Positions 28,329 through 36,770 of a DNA stretch of 64,000 nucleotides are shown here, in pieces. A program made the position numbers and the translations under genes. The DNA comes from Rhizobium terricola. Its GTDB lineage: Bacteria > Pseudomonadota > Alphaproteobacteria > Rhizobiales > Rhizobiaceae. The stretch lies in assembly GCF_012927355.1 (NCBI RefSeq), contig NZ_JABBGK010000002.1, positions 454,758 to 518,757 of the forward strand, read 5' to 3'. Below the pieces are notes generated by a model. The model was not told where the DNA came from and did no database searches. It worked only from the letters and a program-made list of their open reading frames with translations. Position 1 is the first letter of the stretch, and the number at the start of each line of letters is the position of its first letter.

Positions 28329-28595
28329 TCAGAAGCCAGACTGGACGCGCGAAAAGACGAGATTGGCAAAGAGCGAGATCTGCGCGCCGACAAAGGGGGC
28401 GCTGATGCCGATCGTCAGCATGATGGCGACGATCTTGGGTACGAAGGTCAGGGTCATTTCCTGGACCTGGGTCAAAGCCTGGATGAGCGCGATGGTGACG
28501 CCCACGACCATGGCTGCAAGCACGGCGGGACCGGATGCGATCAGCACGGTCCAGACGGCTGCCTGCATGATATCGAGAGCGTCGGCCTCATTCAT
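28329..28595 (-). CDS. fliQ: Flagellar export gate protein FliQ
   Basis: An 88-residue protein with two hydrophobic helices and the conserved ALIQALTQVQEMTLTFVPKI signature between them. It assembles with FliP and FliR in the membrane export channel. It is upstream of flhA in the flaF-flbT-flgD-fliQ-flhA-fliR order. Confidence 0.95.
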   Translation of the reverse strand: MNEADALDIMQAAVWTVLIASGPAVLAAMVVGVTIALIQALTQVQEMTLTFVPKIVAIMLTIGISAPFVGAQISLFANLVFSRVQSGF

Positions 28596-28641
28596 GGAAC
28601 TTGTCCCTTAACCCGAGCGGGGAGAATCACTCCCCGGCCCA

Positions 28642-29100
28642 TCAGGTGCTGGAATCAGTACCAGTGTCGGTCTCGCTGGTCGAGGGCGTGCCGACGCGGA
28701 CACCGACAACGATCGGGATTTCGTCGCCTTCGGTGGTCGTGGCTACCATGGTATCGCTGTAGACGCGAACAGAAGCGATGACACCGGAGGTCTTTTCATC
28801 GGCACTGGTGATGGTCTTGCCGATGTAGTTGGATGCGTTGGTCAGCGCGTTGCCGGTGATCAAAGTCTCGAGGTTCGAGTTCGTCTGGATCGTCTGCTCG
28901 ACCTGGGAGAAGGTCGCGAGCTGGGCAATCTGCTCACTCGCGTCCATCGGATCCGTCGGGTCCTGGTTCTGCATCTGCGCGATCAGGAGCTTCAGGAAAG
29001 AATCGTAGTCGAGCGATGCAGAGGCGGCCGCCGACGAGGCACTCTTGTCGGTCGTCGTCGTGTTGGTGCCCGAGACGCCGTTTACGCCGCTTACCGCCAT
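28642..29100 (-). CDS. flgD: Hook-capping protein FlgD (short alphaproteobacterial form)
   Basis: A 152-residue protein. It has the FlgD N-terminal cap motif ([41 protein letters not shown]), then a short beta region. Enterobacterial FlgD has about 230 residues with tudor-like and Ig-like domains. Here the C-terminal part is reduced and ends in a Ser/Thr/Asp-rich tail. It directs hook subunit polymerisation. Its start overlaps flbT by 10 bases. Confidence 0.92.
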   Translation of the reverse strand: MAVSGVNGVSGTNTTTTDKSASSAAASASLDYDSFLKLLIAQMQNQDPTDPMDASEQIAQLATFSQVEQTIQTNSNLETLITGNALTNASNYIGKTITSADEKTSGVIASVRVYSDTMVATTTEGDEIPIVVGVRVGTPSTSETDTGTDSST

Positions 29101-29540
29101 GGTGCGATCTCCTTGCGAATCTGCTCGACGGTCGCCGGCGTCATCTCCTGGCTGTTGAGGATCTTGTCCTCGATGGCGTAGAGGCCACGGATCGCCTTGA
29201 GGGCGTCGAAAGCACGGCCGGACGAAACCATCGCGTCGATGCGCTTCAGCTCGGCCAGGATCTCTTCGTTCTCGAAGCAGGTCAGCAGCATGATGATCGA
29301 CTTGCGGAACATCGCCATCGACTGATCGCGGCCTTCCGGGTTGATCAACATCATCTGGGCGATGAAGTAGAGCTGCCGCAGCGGGGTCGTCGCCTGCTCG
29401 GGCTGGAGGACGTGGTTTTCCAGAAGGAAGGTCACGTCGTTCAAGAACTCCAGCGCAACCTTGCGGTCGACGCGCAGAACCGCTCCGTTGATGAAAATAC
29501 GTTCGCCCGACTTGAGCGAGATGCGCAAAGTGCTCTTCAT
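29091..29540 (-). CDS. flbT: Flagellin post-transcriptional regulator FlbT
   Basis: A 149-residue protein of the FlbT family ([20 protein letters not shown] near the start, [21 protein letters not shown] in the middle). In Caulobacter FlbT binds the 5' leader of a flagellin mRNA and promotes its decay. In other alphaproteobacteria it can activate. The conserved flagellin leader hairpins in this window are the obvious candidate targets. The ATG overlaps the flaF stop by 4 bases. Confidence 0.95.
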   Translation of the reverse strand: MKSTLRISLKSGERIFINGAVLRVDRKVALEFLNDVTFLLENHVLQPEQATTPLRQLYFIAQMMLINPEGRDQSMAMFRKSIIMLLTCFENEEILAELKRIDAMVSSGRAFDALKAIRGLYAIEDKILNSQEMTPATVEQIRKEIAPWR

Positions 29541-29884
29541 TTCAGTCCATCCCTGATGATGGTTGTCACGTCAATAATGCCCTGGAAATTGGTGGACTGC
29601 CGTTTCCGGATCCGATCGCATTCCTTCAAGATCCAGATGGCGATCGAAATCAGATTGGCACGTAATTCCGTATCCAATTGGTTTTCTGGGTGTTTCAAGT
29701 CTTCGATGAAGCGGATCCAGACCCGGCGCGTATAGAACAGCGCCTCGATGGCCTCACGATTGTACCCCTCTTCGTCGCGCGCCGCGCTCAGAAGCTCAAT
29801 GCAACGCGTCAGTGCCTGCCTCTCACGATCCTTGGCGTCGGCGACGCCATCCTCCATGATTTCGGCATATGAAAACTGGTACAT
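29537..29884 (-). CDS. flaF: Flagellar biosynthesis regulator FlaF
   Basis: A 115-residue helical protein ([10 protein letters not shown]-type N terminus, here [21 protein letters not shown]) typical of FlaF. It is needed for flagellin synthesis or export and works with FlbT, with which it overlaps. First gene of the flaF-flbT-flgD-fliQ-flhA-fliR unit, 38 bp after flgL. Confidence 0.93.
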   Translation of the reverse strand: MYQFSYAEIMEDGVADAKDRERQALTRCIELLSAARDEEGYNREAIEALFYTRRVWIRFIEDLKHPENQLDTELRANLISIAIWILKECDRIRKRQSTNFQGIIDVTTIIRDGLK

Positions 29885-29922
29885 TCATCTGTCCTTCATT
29901 TTCATTTCATTCCCTTTGGTCA

Positions 29923-30987
29923 TCAAAGGTAGTTGACGAGACTCAGTGCCTGGATCTTCGACGTCAACGTGTAGGAGGCCTCCACGAGGGAGAGCAGGGT
30001 GTTTACGCGGGTCGACGCCTCGTAGGCGTCAACCTCGGTCTTGGCACCGAGACTGGTCTCGATGATATCGACCTGGATCTTCAAGGAGGCATCCGCCTTC
30101 TCGATGCGGTTCTCTGAGAGACCGAGTTCGGTTCTCGTCGAGTTGATGCCGGTGATGGCCTTGCCGGTGTAGCTGACCGCTTGGTCGACGGCGACAGCGA
30201 CGGCATCCGAAGGCGCGCCGATGTTCAACAATTCCTGCGTAATGACCGATGCGAGCGCAAAGTAACGAAAGCCGTTATTGTTTGCCGACGCGGAGCTATT
30301 GACTGTCTCCGACTGACTGATGCGGCTTGTCATCACCTGATCCGTCGCGCTGGACCAGTCCGTGGTGAAGTCGGTGCCGGTGAACATCGGCTCCAGCACG
30401 TTGGTGATGAAATCGTCCATGCTGGGCGCAGCGCCACTGGCGACGATGTTTGCCGTGTCGACCGTGCTCGTCGGCGCAAAGCCAAAGTAGGAAGTGAATG
30501 CCGCATCGAACGTCGCCTTGGCGGCCGATGTCTCCGTGTAGTCGGCCATTGGCTGAACATCGGTGTTGATGCCGGCAAAAATGAACTCGCCGTTCACCGA
30601 CGTGTTCACCATGCTGACCATCGTGTCGAGCGAGTTCTTGACCGTCTGGATCGTCGTATTGATCGTGTCGGTGTTCGAAGCGCCCGAGATCGTGATGAGC
30701 GAGGTGTTCATCTGTTCGGCGGCGGTTGCGATCTGGTTGAGCGCTTCCTGCGAGGCCGACAGCCGCTGGGTGGCGATACTGTTGTTGCTGATGATCGAGT
30801 TCAGCCGCAGACTTTCGCGGCTGAGGTCCACGACGGTCGACGTCTTGCTGCCCAGCTCCGCTCCGATGTCGGCGAACTGTCCGGTACTGACTTCCTGTTG
30901 CGCCTTGAGAAGCTCGGACTGGGCCTCGCGGATCGTCAACCGCATCGAGGTCTGGACCGAAAGATTGGAGATACTGGACGTTGACAT
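29923..30987 (-). CDS. flgL: Hook-filament junction protein FlgL
   Basis: A 354-residue flagellin-like protein (HAP3). The N-terminal coiled-coil (SMRLTIREAQSELLKAQQEV) and C-terminal helix (YEASTRVNTLLSLVEASYTLTSKIQAL) flank a variable middle. It joins hook and filament with FlgK, whose gene ends 6 bp upstream. The FlgN-like chaperone at 23943-24308 may serve both. Confidence 0.93.
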   Translation of the reverse strand: MSTSSISNLSVQTSMRLTIREAQSELLKAQQEVSTGQFADIGAELGSKTSTVVDLSRESLRLNSIISNNSIATQRLSASQEALNQIATAAEQMNTSLITISGASNTDTINTTIQTVKNSLDTMVSMVNTSVNGEFIFAGINTDVQPMADYTETSAAKATFDAAFTSYFGFAPTSTVDTANIVASGAAPSMDDFITNVLEPMFTGTDFTTDWSSATDQVMTSRISQSETVNSSASANNNGFRYFALASVITQELLNIGAPSDAVAVAVDQAVSYTGKAITGINSTRTELGLSENRIEKADASLKIQVDIIETSLGAKTEVDAYEASTRVNTLLSLVEASYTLTSKIQALSLVNYL

Positions 30988-30993
30988 TATGGC

Positions 30994-32451
30994 TTACCCC
31001 GCCATTTCGAGGACGGCTTGCAGCATCTCGTCGATCGTCGAGACAAGCTTGGCTGCCGCTTTGTAAGACTGCTCAACATCGAGCAGCAGTGAAAGTTCTT
31101 CGTCGAGGCTGACGCCCGTCTTCGTCGAATAGGTCTGATAGGTGCGCTCGTAGAGCGCAGTCTTGTTCTCGGACGCAGTCGTTGCGTTCGAACGGTATTC
31201 TTCGAGCCAGCCGATCGAGTCCGACGAGAAGGACATGAGGCTGGTGGCCGTGGTCAGGTCCGCATCAGCTGAGAACGAGCGGTCCGCGGAAAGTTCGTCG
31301 ACATAGGCGTTGATCAGGTCGGTGAAGCCGGAGGATCCGCCGGTGTTCTGAACATAGGTCGCGCCATTGATGCCGCCGTCGCGGATCAGCATCGGATCGC
31401 CGCCGGAATCGGAGCGCACCGCGGTATTGACCCTAATGAGCGCCGACAGGCCAGGCTCGACCACACCCGAGGTCAGCGTCGTGCCGCCCGGCCAGGTGAA
31501 GAGACCCGGCATGTCCGGATCGACGCCATTGGGATCGCTCTCGGCAAAGGCCTCGATCAGACCGCGGGCGACCTCATCGAGCTGGGTCTGAAAGGTCGGC
31601 GCGATGACGTCGCGGAGCTGAACCAGGGCGCTCAGCGTTCCCTGGCCATCGGTGTTGCCGCCGACACCGGCGCGGACCGGGGTGCCGTCGATGTAGACCG
31701 CATTGCCCGATACCGTCGCATCGTAGGTGTTGGTGCGCGTGAAGGTGACTTCGCGGGGGTCGGTCTCGAACAGCGTCGTGCCGTCGGACGTGTAGAGCAC
31801 CATGTCACCGAAGTCGCGCATGTTGATGCTGACGCCGACGATACCGGAGATCTCCTTGACCAGGGTGTCGCGCCGGTCGAGGTAGTTGTCCGCATCAGCA
31901 CCCGTTGCAGTCAGGCGCACAACCGTATCGTTGACCGTTTTGAACTCGGCGAGAAGCTTGTTGAGCGACTCGACCTGCTCGGCGATCTGCGCATCGGTGT
32001 CCGCACGCAAGGACTGCGTGGCGGCTGCGGCGTTGTTCAGCGAGTTCGCAACGTCGATGGCGTCGGTCACGACGGTCGAGGCAAGCGCATATTCGCCAGG
32101 TGCCGCAGCAAAGGACTGCAGGCTGCTCTGAAGATTTGCGAGATAGGTCGCAGTCGAGAGCTCGTAGTCGTTGCCGCCGAGCGTGCTCGACAGTGTCTCC
32201 AATCCCTCCAGCAGAGTATCCTGGGCACTCTGCTGGGAGGTCGAGTTGGAGAACTGGCGCAGAAGCGCCATCTGCTGGGAGCGCTCCGTCTGCACCATCG
32301 TCGCGCCGTAAACGGTCTGAACGACGACGGTCTGGCGCCTGGCGTAGTTATCATTCCCGTCATTGGAGACGTTTGTCGTGAGCACGGAGGTTTGCTGCCC
32401 CGTGTTCCGGAAGATTGCCTGAGCGGTGCCAAGCGACGATGCAAGCGACAT
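30994..32451 (-). CDS. flgK: Hook-filament junction protein FlgK
   Basis: A 485-residue protein (HAP1). It starts MSLASSLGTAQAIFRNTGQQTS and has the conserved TNVSNDGNDNYARRQ motif of the rod/hook/HAP family (usually SN-x-N-x-x-GYxR). It ends with VEQSYKAAAKLVSTIDEMLQAVLEM, the FlgK C-terminal helix. It lies between flgE and flgL on one leftward transcript. Confidence 0.94.
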   Translation of the reverse strand: MSLASSLGTAQAIFRNTGQQTSVLTTNVSNDGNDNYARRQTVVVQTVYGATMVQTERSQQMALLRQFSNSTSQQSAQDTLLEGLETLSSTLGGNDYELSTATYLANLQSSLQSFAAAPGEYALASTVVTDAIDVANSLNNAAAATQSLRADTDAQIAEQVESLNKLLAEFKTVNDTVVRLTATGADADNYLDRRDTLVKEISGIVGVSINMRDFGDMVLYTSDGTTLFETDPREVTFTRTNTYDATVSGNAVYIDGTPVRAGVGGNTDGQGTLSALVQLRDVIAPTFQTQLDEVARGLIEAFAESDPNGVDPDMPGLFTWPGGTTLTSGVVEPGLSALIRVNTAVRSDSGGDPMLIRDGGINGATYVQNTGGSSGFTDLINAYVDELSADRSFSADADLTTATSLMSFSSDSIGWLEEYRSNATTASENKTALYERTYQTYSTKTGVSLDEELSLLLDVEQSYKAAAKLVSTIDEMLQAVLEMAG

Positions 32452-32473
32452 TGGGCTACCCTAACTTCCGTAA

Positions 32474-33679
32474 TTATCTCTTCAGGTTGACCAGGACGTC
32501 CATCAATTCGGAGCCGGTCTGGAAAACCTTGGAGTTGGCTGTGTAATTGCGCTGGGATTCGATCATCGCCGTCAGCTCTTCCGCCACGTCAACGTTGGAA
32601 TCCTCGAGGGCACCCGACAGAATGGAGCCGAAGCCGCTGGAGCCCGCATAACCCATGACGATAACGCCGGAGTCGTTCGACTGGGTGTAGAGATTGCCGG
32701 CAACCGGATTGAGGTTGTCCGGGCTCTGCACGCTGGCGAGCGCCACGCGGAACTTCGGAACAAGGTCACCGTTCTCATAGGCAATCGACACCACGCCAGT
32801 GTCGTCGATTTCGTAGCCCTTGACCTTCGAAGCGGCGTTGCCGTTGACTTCACCTTCTTCGACGGAGAAGCCCGAAGCGAGCTGGGTGGTGTCGCCGACC
32901 TGCAGCGTGATCTGAGGAACTTCAGCACCGTCGATGGTGAAGGTGTCGAGGGTCAGCTCGCCCGACGCAGGATCGATGAGGTTGCCGTCGACGTCGAATT
33001 CCATGGTCGTGGTCGCGAGAACGGTGGCGGGTGTACCGGGGCCCGTCGCCGTCACGGTCCACATATTGTCGGCCGTCTTTTCATAGGTGAACTCAATCAG
33101 ACGGCTGGAGCCCTGACTGTCGAAGACCTTCAGCGAGGTCTTCTGTGTGAAGCCGACAGCCTCACCGTTCGGCAAGTTGACGTTCAACGTGCCCGTATCC
33201 GACGCTACAGCCGAGATGCCGGAACCCGACAGATCGACCGGCTCGAGACCGTCGAAACCGTTGACGACGATCGTCGGATCAGCGGTCGAGTCGTATTCGT
33301 AACCCATCAGGGTATAACCAGCGGTATTCTTGAGCGTGCCGTCATCCTGAAGGACGAAGGAGCCGGCGCGGGTCAGATACTCGACACCGTCCTCACCGGA
33401 GACGATGAAGAAGCCGTCGCCGTTGATCGCCAGATCGGTGGTCGAGGTGGTGTAGCTGAACGTACCCTGGGCCGAAATCGAATAACGCACGTCGGTTTCA
33501 ACGCCACCGGAATTGTAGGCGCCGGCCGTGCTTGGCAAAATCATCGATGAAAATTGAACAGAGGCCTTCTTGTAGCCGACCGTGCTCGAGTTGGCGATGT
33601 TGTCGGCGACCGTGCCGAGACGATTTGCCTGGGCATTCATCCCGGACACGCCGGTCCGCATCGTTCCATAAAGGCTCAT
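32474..33679 (-). CDS. flgE: Flagellar hook protein FlgE
   Basis: A 401-residue hook subunit. The N-terminal SGMNAQANRLGTVADNIANSSTVGYK rod motif, central DLAINGDGFFIV and C-terminal NVDVAEELTAMIESQRNYTANSKVFQTGSELMD are all diagnostic. Hook length is set by FliK (35262-36770). It lies 22 bp upstream of flgK. Confidence 0.96.
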   Translation of the reverse strand: MSLYGTMRTGVSGMNAQANRLGTVADNIANSSTVGYKKASVQFSSMILPSTAGAYNSGGVETDVRYSISAQGTFSYTTSTTDLAINGDGFFIVSGEDGVEYLTRAGSFVLQDDGTLKNTAGYTLMGYEYDSTADPTIVVNGFDGLEPVDLSGSGISAVASDTGTLNVNLPNGEAVGFTQKTSLKVFDSQGSSRLIEFTYEKTADNMWTVTATGPGTPATVLATTTMEFDVDGNLIDPASGELTLDTFTIDGAEVPQITLQVGDTTQLASGFSVEEGEVNGNAASKVKGYEIDDTGVVSIAYENGDLVPKFRVALASVQSPDNLNPVAGNLYTQSNDSGVIVMGYAGSSGFGSILSGALEDSNVDVAEELTAMIESQRNYTANSKVFQTGSELMDVLVNLKR

Positions 33680-33807
33680 AGTAAATCCTCGTTTGCGTAG
33701 TCATTGCAGACATTAAGAGGCGGGCCTTGCGTGAAGCTGTCTGGTGCGGCGGGCAATTTCGAAATCATCCGAACGGCCCGCTCGCCAGGCCCCCTAGCCT
33801 TCAAAGG

Positions 33808-34479
33808 TCATTCCCAGTCGATGCAGTAACCGAGGAAACGCTTGGAATCGACCGGATCGAAACCGAGCTTCTTGCGCAGCTTCTTGCGCAGCTTGGAGAT
33901 ATGGCTCTCAACCACGTTCTCCTCGACCTCTTCATCGAAGATGCCGTAGATCGCGTTGAAGATCTGGGTCTTCGAAACACGACGGCCGCGGTTTGCGACC
34001 AAGTATTCCAGAATGCGGCGCTCGCGTCGCGGCAGAGGGAAGACCTCGCCAGAGATCTCCGGATCGCGACCATCCGAGAAGACACGGATCGGGCCGATCT
34101 CGGTGAAGTTTGCAATCGCCTTCAGGCGCCGGCGGATCGCCGCCGCCCGAGCCAGGATCTCGCGCGGATGAACCGGCTTGCGCACGACATCATCAACACC
34201 GCAGTCGAACAGCGCCAGCGTCGCCTCGAGCGACGGCTGATCGCTAACCGCGATCACAGGGGCCGTCGTCCGATCGCGGATCGCCCGCGGCAACTCAAGC
34301 GTGCGATCGCCCTGCCCAAGCAGGAAAGCCTCGACCGCAGCGATGTCAGAATCTGCCGCCGTATTGACCCACTCTCCGAATTCGATCGGATCAAATCCGG
34401 TCGATGGAATGCCTTCACGTCCAAATAAGGAAGTGTACCCTTCTTTCACGAGCTCTCGCTCATCTACCACTACGATCAC
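33808..34479 (-). CDS. rem: Motility regulator Rem (orphan OmpR-type response regulator)
   Basis: A 223-residue protein from a GTG at 34479 with GGAGG 7 nt upstream, which matches the length I recall for S. meliloti Rem. The N-terminal receiver-like domain has an acidic pocket (D6, E7) and a K-P loop, but the usual phospho-acceptor aspartate position appears to be Glu (E50 in AAVEAFLL). The C-terminal winged helix ([29 protein letters not shown]...[15 protein letters not shown]) binds DNA. In S. meliloti Rem is activated by VisNR and drives later flagellar genes and its own promoter. Confidence 0.95.
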   Translation of the reverse strand: MIVVVDERELVKEGYTSLFGREGIPSTGFDPIEFGEWVNTAADSDIAAVEAFLLGQGDRTLELPRAIRDRTTAPVIAVSDQPSLEATLALFDCGVDDVVRKPVHPREILARAAAIRRRLKAIANFTEIGPIRVFSDGRDPEISGEVFPLPRRERRILEYLVANRGRRVSKTQIFNAIYGIFDEEVEENVVESHISKLRKKLRKKLGFDPVDSKRFLGYCIDWE

Positions 34480-34568
34480 GTCCGCCTCCGAATCAGTGTG
34501 GTGCCTCGATGTACTATCGGTACGAATCGGGGGATTCACGGACAACTAGATGATGTTAATGGTGGAAG

Positions 34569-34583
34569 TTAATAATTGATTAA
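34569..34583. promoter_or_regulatory. TTAA-N7-TTAA (CtrA-type) box, rem-proximal
   Basis: TTAATAATTGATTAA lies 90 bp upstream of the rem GTG. It matches the full-site pattern of CtrA (TTAA-N7-TTAA), an OmpR-family cell-cycle regulator of alphaproteobacteria. The region is AT-rich, which raises the chance rate. Confidence 0.5.
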
Positions 34584-34654
34584 GATTTTTGTGCCGATTT
34601 GAACTACATATAGTGGCTTTATTGTTTTATAGGCACTATTTTTGCGCGCAGAAG

Positions 34655-34669
34655 TTAACGAATGGTTAA
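34655..34669. promoter_or_regulatory. TTAA-N7-TTAA (CtrA-type) box, rem-distal
   Basis: TTAACGAATGGTTAA is a second full site 176 bp upstream of rem, followed by a further TTAAC half-site at 34685. It is nearly identical in layout to the box upstream of the last flagellin gene. Confidence 0.55.
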
Positions 34670-34756
34670 TGTAGCTCCGCGCAATTAACCATCTTCCACA
34701 TTCTGGACACAATGTAGCAAATCGGCACTTTCGTGGCTGTCTAGCCCCAAATATGG

Positions 34757-35332
34757 TTAGTCACCGCAAAATTTCTGGGCGTTGGCGGTCCATTTGCCAT
34801 AGCCGGTCGCCACCAGATTGGCGATCACCCGACACACGTATCGCTTCTGTGCAGGGTCGTTGTTGGGCCCCGCATGGTAGCGGGCCACTGCCATCGTCCA
34901 GGTTTCATGACGAACGTGCAGGTTGTTGAGAAAGCGCGCCGCGTACTCGACATTTGCGCGCGGATTGAACATCGCTTGAACCGAAGAGAAATGCTCTCCG
35001 TGGAAGTGCTGGTTGATCTGCATGCACCCCACATCGATCAGCTTGGCACCCTGTTGCCGAGCGATCGAGAAGGCCTGCAGCGCATCCCCCTCGCTGTCGA
35101 AGTACATGGCCTTGCCCTCCACGTTGAGTGCAAAGGCTTGAAGCGAGCCCTTGCGCCCTGTCTCCGTCAGACCGACAGAATAGAGGATACCCTCCGGGAT
35201 CTGGTACTTCTCGGCAGCGGCGCGGATCTCCCGCTCACAGGCTCCTGTGGAAGCGCCGGCCTCAGAGATAGACGTGGCCAGGGCGAGAAGAGCCAGACCC
35301 GCCAGAGACTGTTTGAACCGTGCTCGCGCCAT
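34757..35332 (-). CDS. Lytic transglycosylase (SLT domain), exported
   Basis: A 191-residue protein with a Sec signal peptide (FKQSLAGLALLALATSISEAGA) and an SLT-fold domain: catalytic glutamate in SVGLTETGRKG, then DVGCMQINQHFH and AVARYHAGPNN. It cleaves peptidoglycan and, given its place between fliK and rem, probably opens the wall for the rod. That would complement the FlgJ-type protein that lacks its own hydrolase. The ATG at 35332 lies inside fliK, so the first 71 bases overlap it in another frame. Confidence 0.9.
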   Translation of the reverse strand: MARARFKQSLAGLALLALATSISEAGASTGACEREIRAAAEKYQIPEGILYSVGLTETGRKGSLQAFALNVEGKAMYFDSEGDALQAFSIARQQGAKLIDVGCMQINQHFHGEHFSSVQAMFNPRANVEYAARFLNNLHVRHETWTMAVARYHAGPNNDPAQKRYVCRVIANLVATGYGKWTANAQKFCGD

Positions 35333-36770
35333 CTGCCATCGTCCCCGTCTGATTGGCCGTTTCCTGACGTTCTGCCGCCATGCGGCGCTCGCCACTGCCG
35401 TTGCCACCCTGGTTGCCGCTCTGCGATGCCTGCTGGCCCGTCTGCTGGCCCTGGCCGCCCGTCTGGGCGGAATCGGTGCGGTCCGCGCTGCTCACGGCCA
35501 GACTGACCTGGATCTGGTCAACAGCGAAGCCCTGGGCTCTGAGAGCCTTCAGCATGTCGCTCTGATCGTCGCTCAACTGCTTGTAGGCAGCGTGGGTTTC
35601 CACCGTCAGCTGGACCGAGAGCTCCTCGCCGGTCAACCTGAGCGTTGCCGTGACATTGCCGAGTTCGATTGGGCTCATCTGCAACTTGAGCGTATTCACG
35701 ACCTTGCCGGAGCTCGACTGCGTCGCTGCATTGGCCAGCTCGGAACCGGGCGCCATGGCGCTTGCCCACTCGCCGTCGCCCATCAGGGCTGCCGTAATGC
35801 CCACCGCATTGCCGGATGCAGGGGCGATGTAACGACGAGCCTCGAGCACGGCGATGGGCGCGCCGCCATCCTTGGCGGAACCCGCTTCAACCTTGACCGG
35901 CTCGCCCTCGGCCGCGCTGGTGCGCATCGACAGGGCCTGCCCCTTGCCGTCGGCCCGCAGGAAGCGGAAAGATCGATCCGTTTCCGTAGCGTCAGCGCCC
36001 TGCTCGGTATCCGCATTTGCGGCCAGCTCGGCTGCATCACTGGTGTCGGAGTGTCTTTCCGCTTTTCCGATGGCCGCCGCCAGCGCAGCCTCATTGTCGA
36101 GACCGTTCGCAGCGTGCTGCGCAGAGTTGCGCCCTGCCTGGTGAACCTGGACATTGGCCTGGGCGGCATCGGCCGCACCACCCGAAAGAAGGCTCAGAAC
36201 TTCGTTCAGCTCCGCGGATGCGGCACCCGTGTCATCCTGGTCGGCACCTTCAACCGTTTCCGCGTCGTCCACCGTCTTGTCGGACTTTTCGGATTTGACC
36301 GATTGGGCATGCTTGGCGACGGCAGCGCGCTGTGCGCCGTCAAGGACCGTCGCCTGAGCGCCGCCATGGGACGCGGTGTCGTTACCGATCGCAACCTTTG
36401 CAGACTTGCGGGTATCGGCTTCGGTCACGCCATCCGCAGTCTCCTGACCGGTCTTGCCGACCTCCGACTGCTCCTTGCCGTCCGCATTGTTCAGTGCCCG
36501 CGAAATCGCCGTACGAGCGATCTCGATCAGCGGCTTGCGCGTATTGTCAGAAGAGACTTCACCCGTCTGATCTCCGGTTGGGGTTTCGCCAGTGGCCGAC
36601 GGCTGTGCCTCGGTGTCGGCATCCTGACGGTGCCGGTCGTGATGACCCGCCGTCGACAATGCATCATAGAACCCGTTGCCGGCCGAATTGTCCGCCTTCG
36701 CCGCCGCCGCGCTTGAATAGGCCGTAGTGTCGGGCGTCGAAACTTTGGGGGCCATGGCCGGGTCTATCAT
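35262..36770 (-). CDS. fliK: Flagellar hook-length control protein FliK (formerly MotD)
   Basis: A 502-residue protein. A long Ala/Asp/Glu/Gln-rich disordered N-terminal part serves as the ruler. The C-terminal FliK domain (LKLQMSPIELGNVTATLRLTGEELSVQL ... LRAQGFAVDQIQVSLA) signals FlhB to switch export substrate. The ATG overlaps the motC stop (TGATG). The 3' end overlaps the lytic transglycosylase start by 71 bases. Confidence 0.92.
   Translation of the reverse strand: MIDPAMAPKVSTPDTTAYSSAAAAKADNSAGNGFYDALSTAGHHDRHRQDADTEAQPSATGETPTGDQTGEVSSDNTRKPLIEIARTAISRALNNADGKEQSEVGKTGQETADGVTEADTRKSAKVAIGNDTASHGGAQATVLDGAQRAAVAKHAQSVKSEKSDKTVDDAETVEGADQDDTGAASAELNEVLSLLSGGAADAAQANVQVHQAGRNSAQHAANGLDNEAALAAAIGKAERHSDTSDAAELAANADTEQGADATETDRSFRFLRADGKGQALSMRTSAAEGEPVKVEAGSAKDGGAPIAVLEARRYIAPASGNAVGITAALMGDGEWASAMAPGSELANAATQSSSGKVVNTLKLQMSPIELGNVTATLRLTGEELSVQLTVETHAAYKQLSDDQSDMLKALRAQGFAVDQIQVSLAVSSADRTDSAQTGGQGQQTGQQASQSGNQGGNGSGERRMAAERQETANQTGTMADGASTVQTVSGGSGSSRPGHVYL

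Larger units (their letters stand above)
34480..34756. other. AT-rich control region upstream of rem
   Basis: 277 bp with much lower GC than its surroundings, between rem and the end of the lytic transglycosylase gene. It holds the two TTAA-N7-TTAA boxes and is the likely site of VisNR and Rem control. No gene is seen. Confidence 0.6.
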
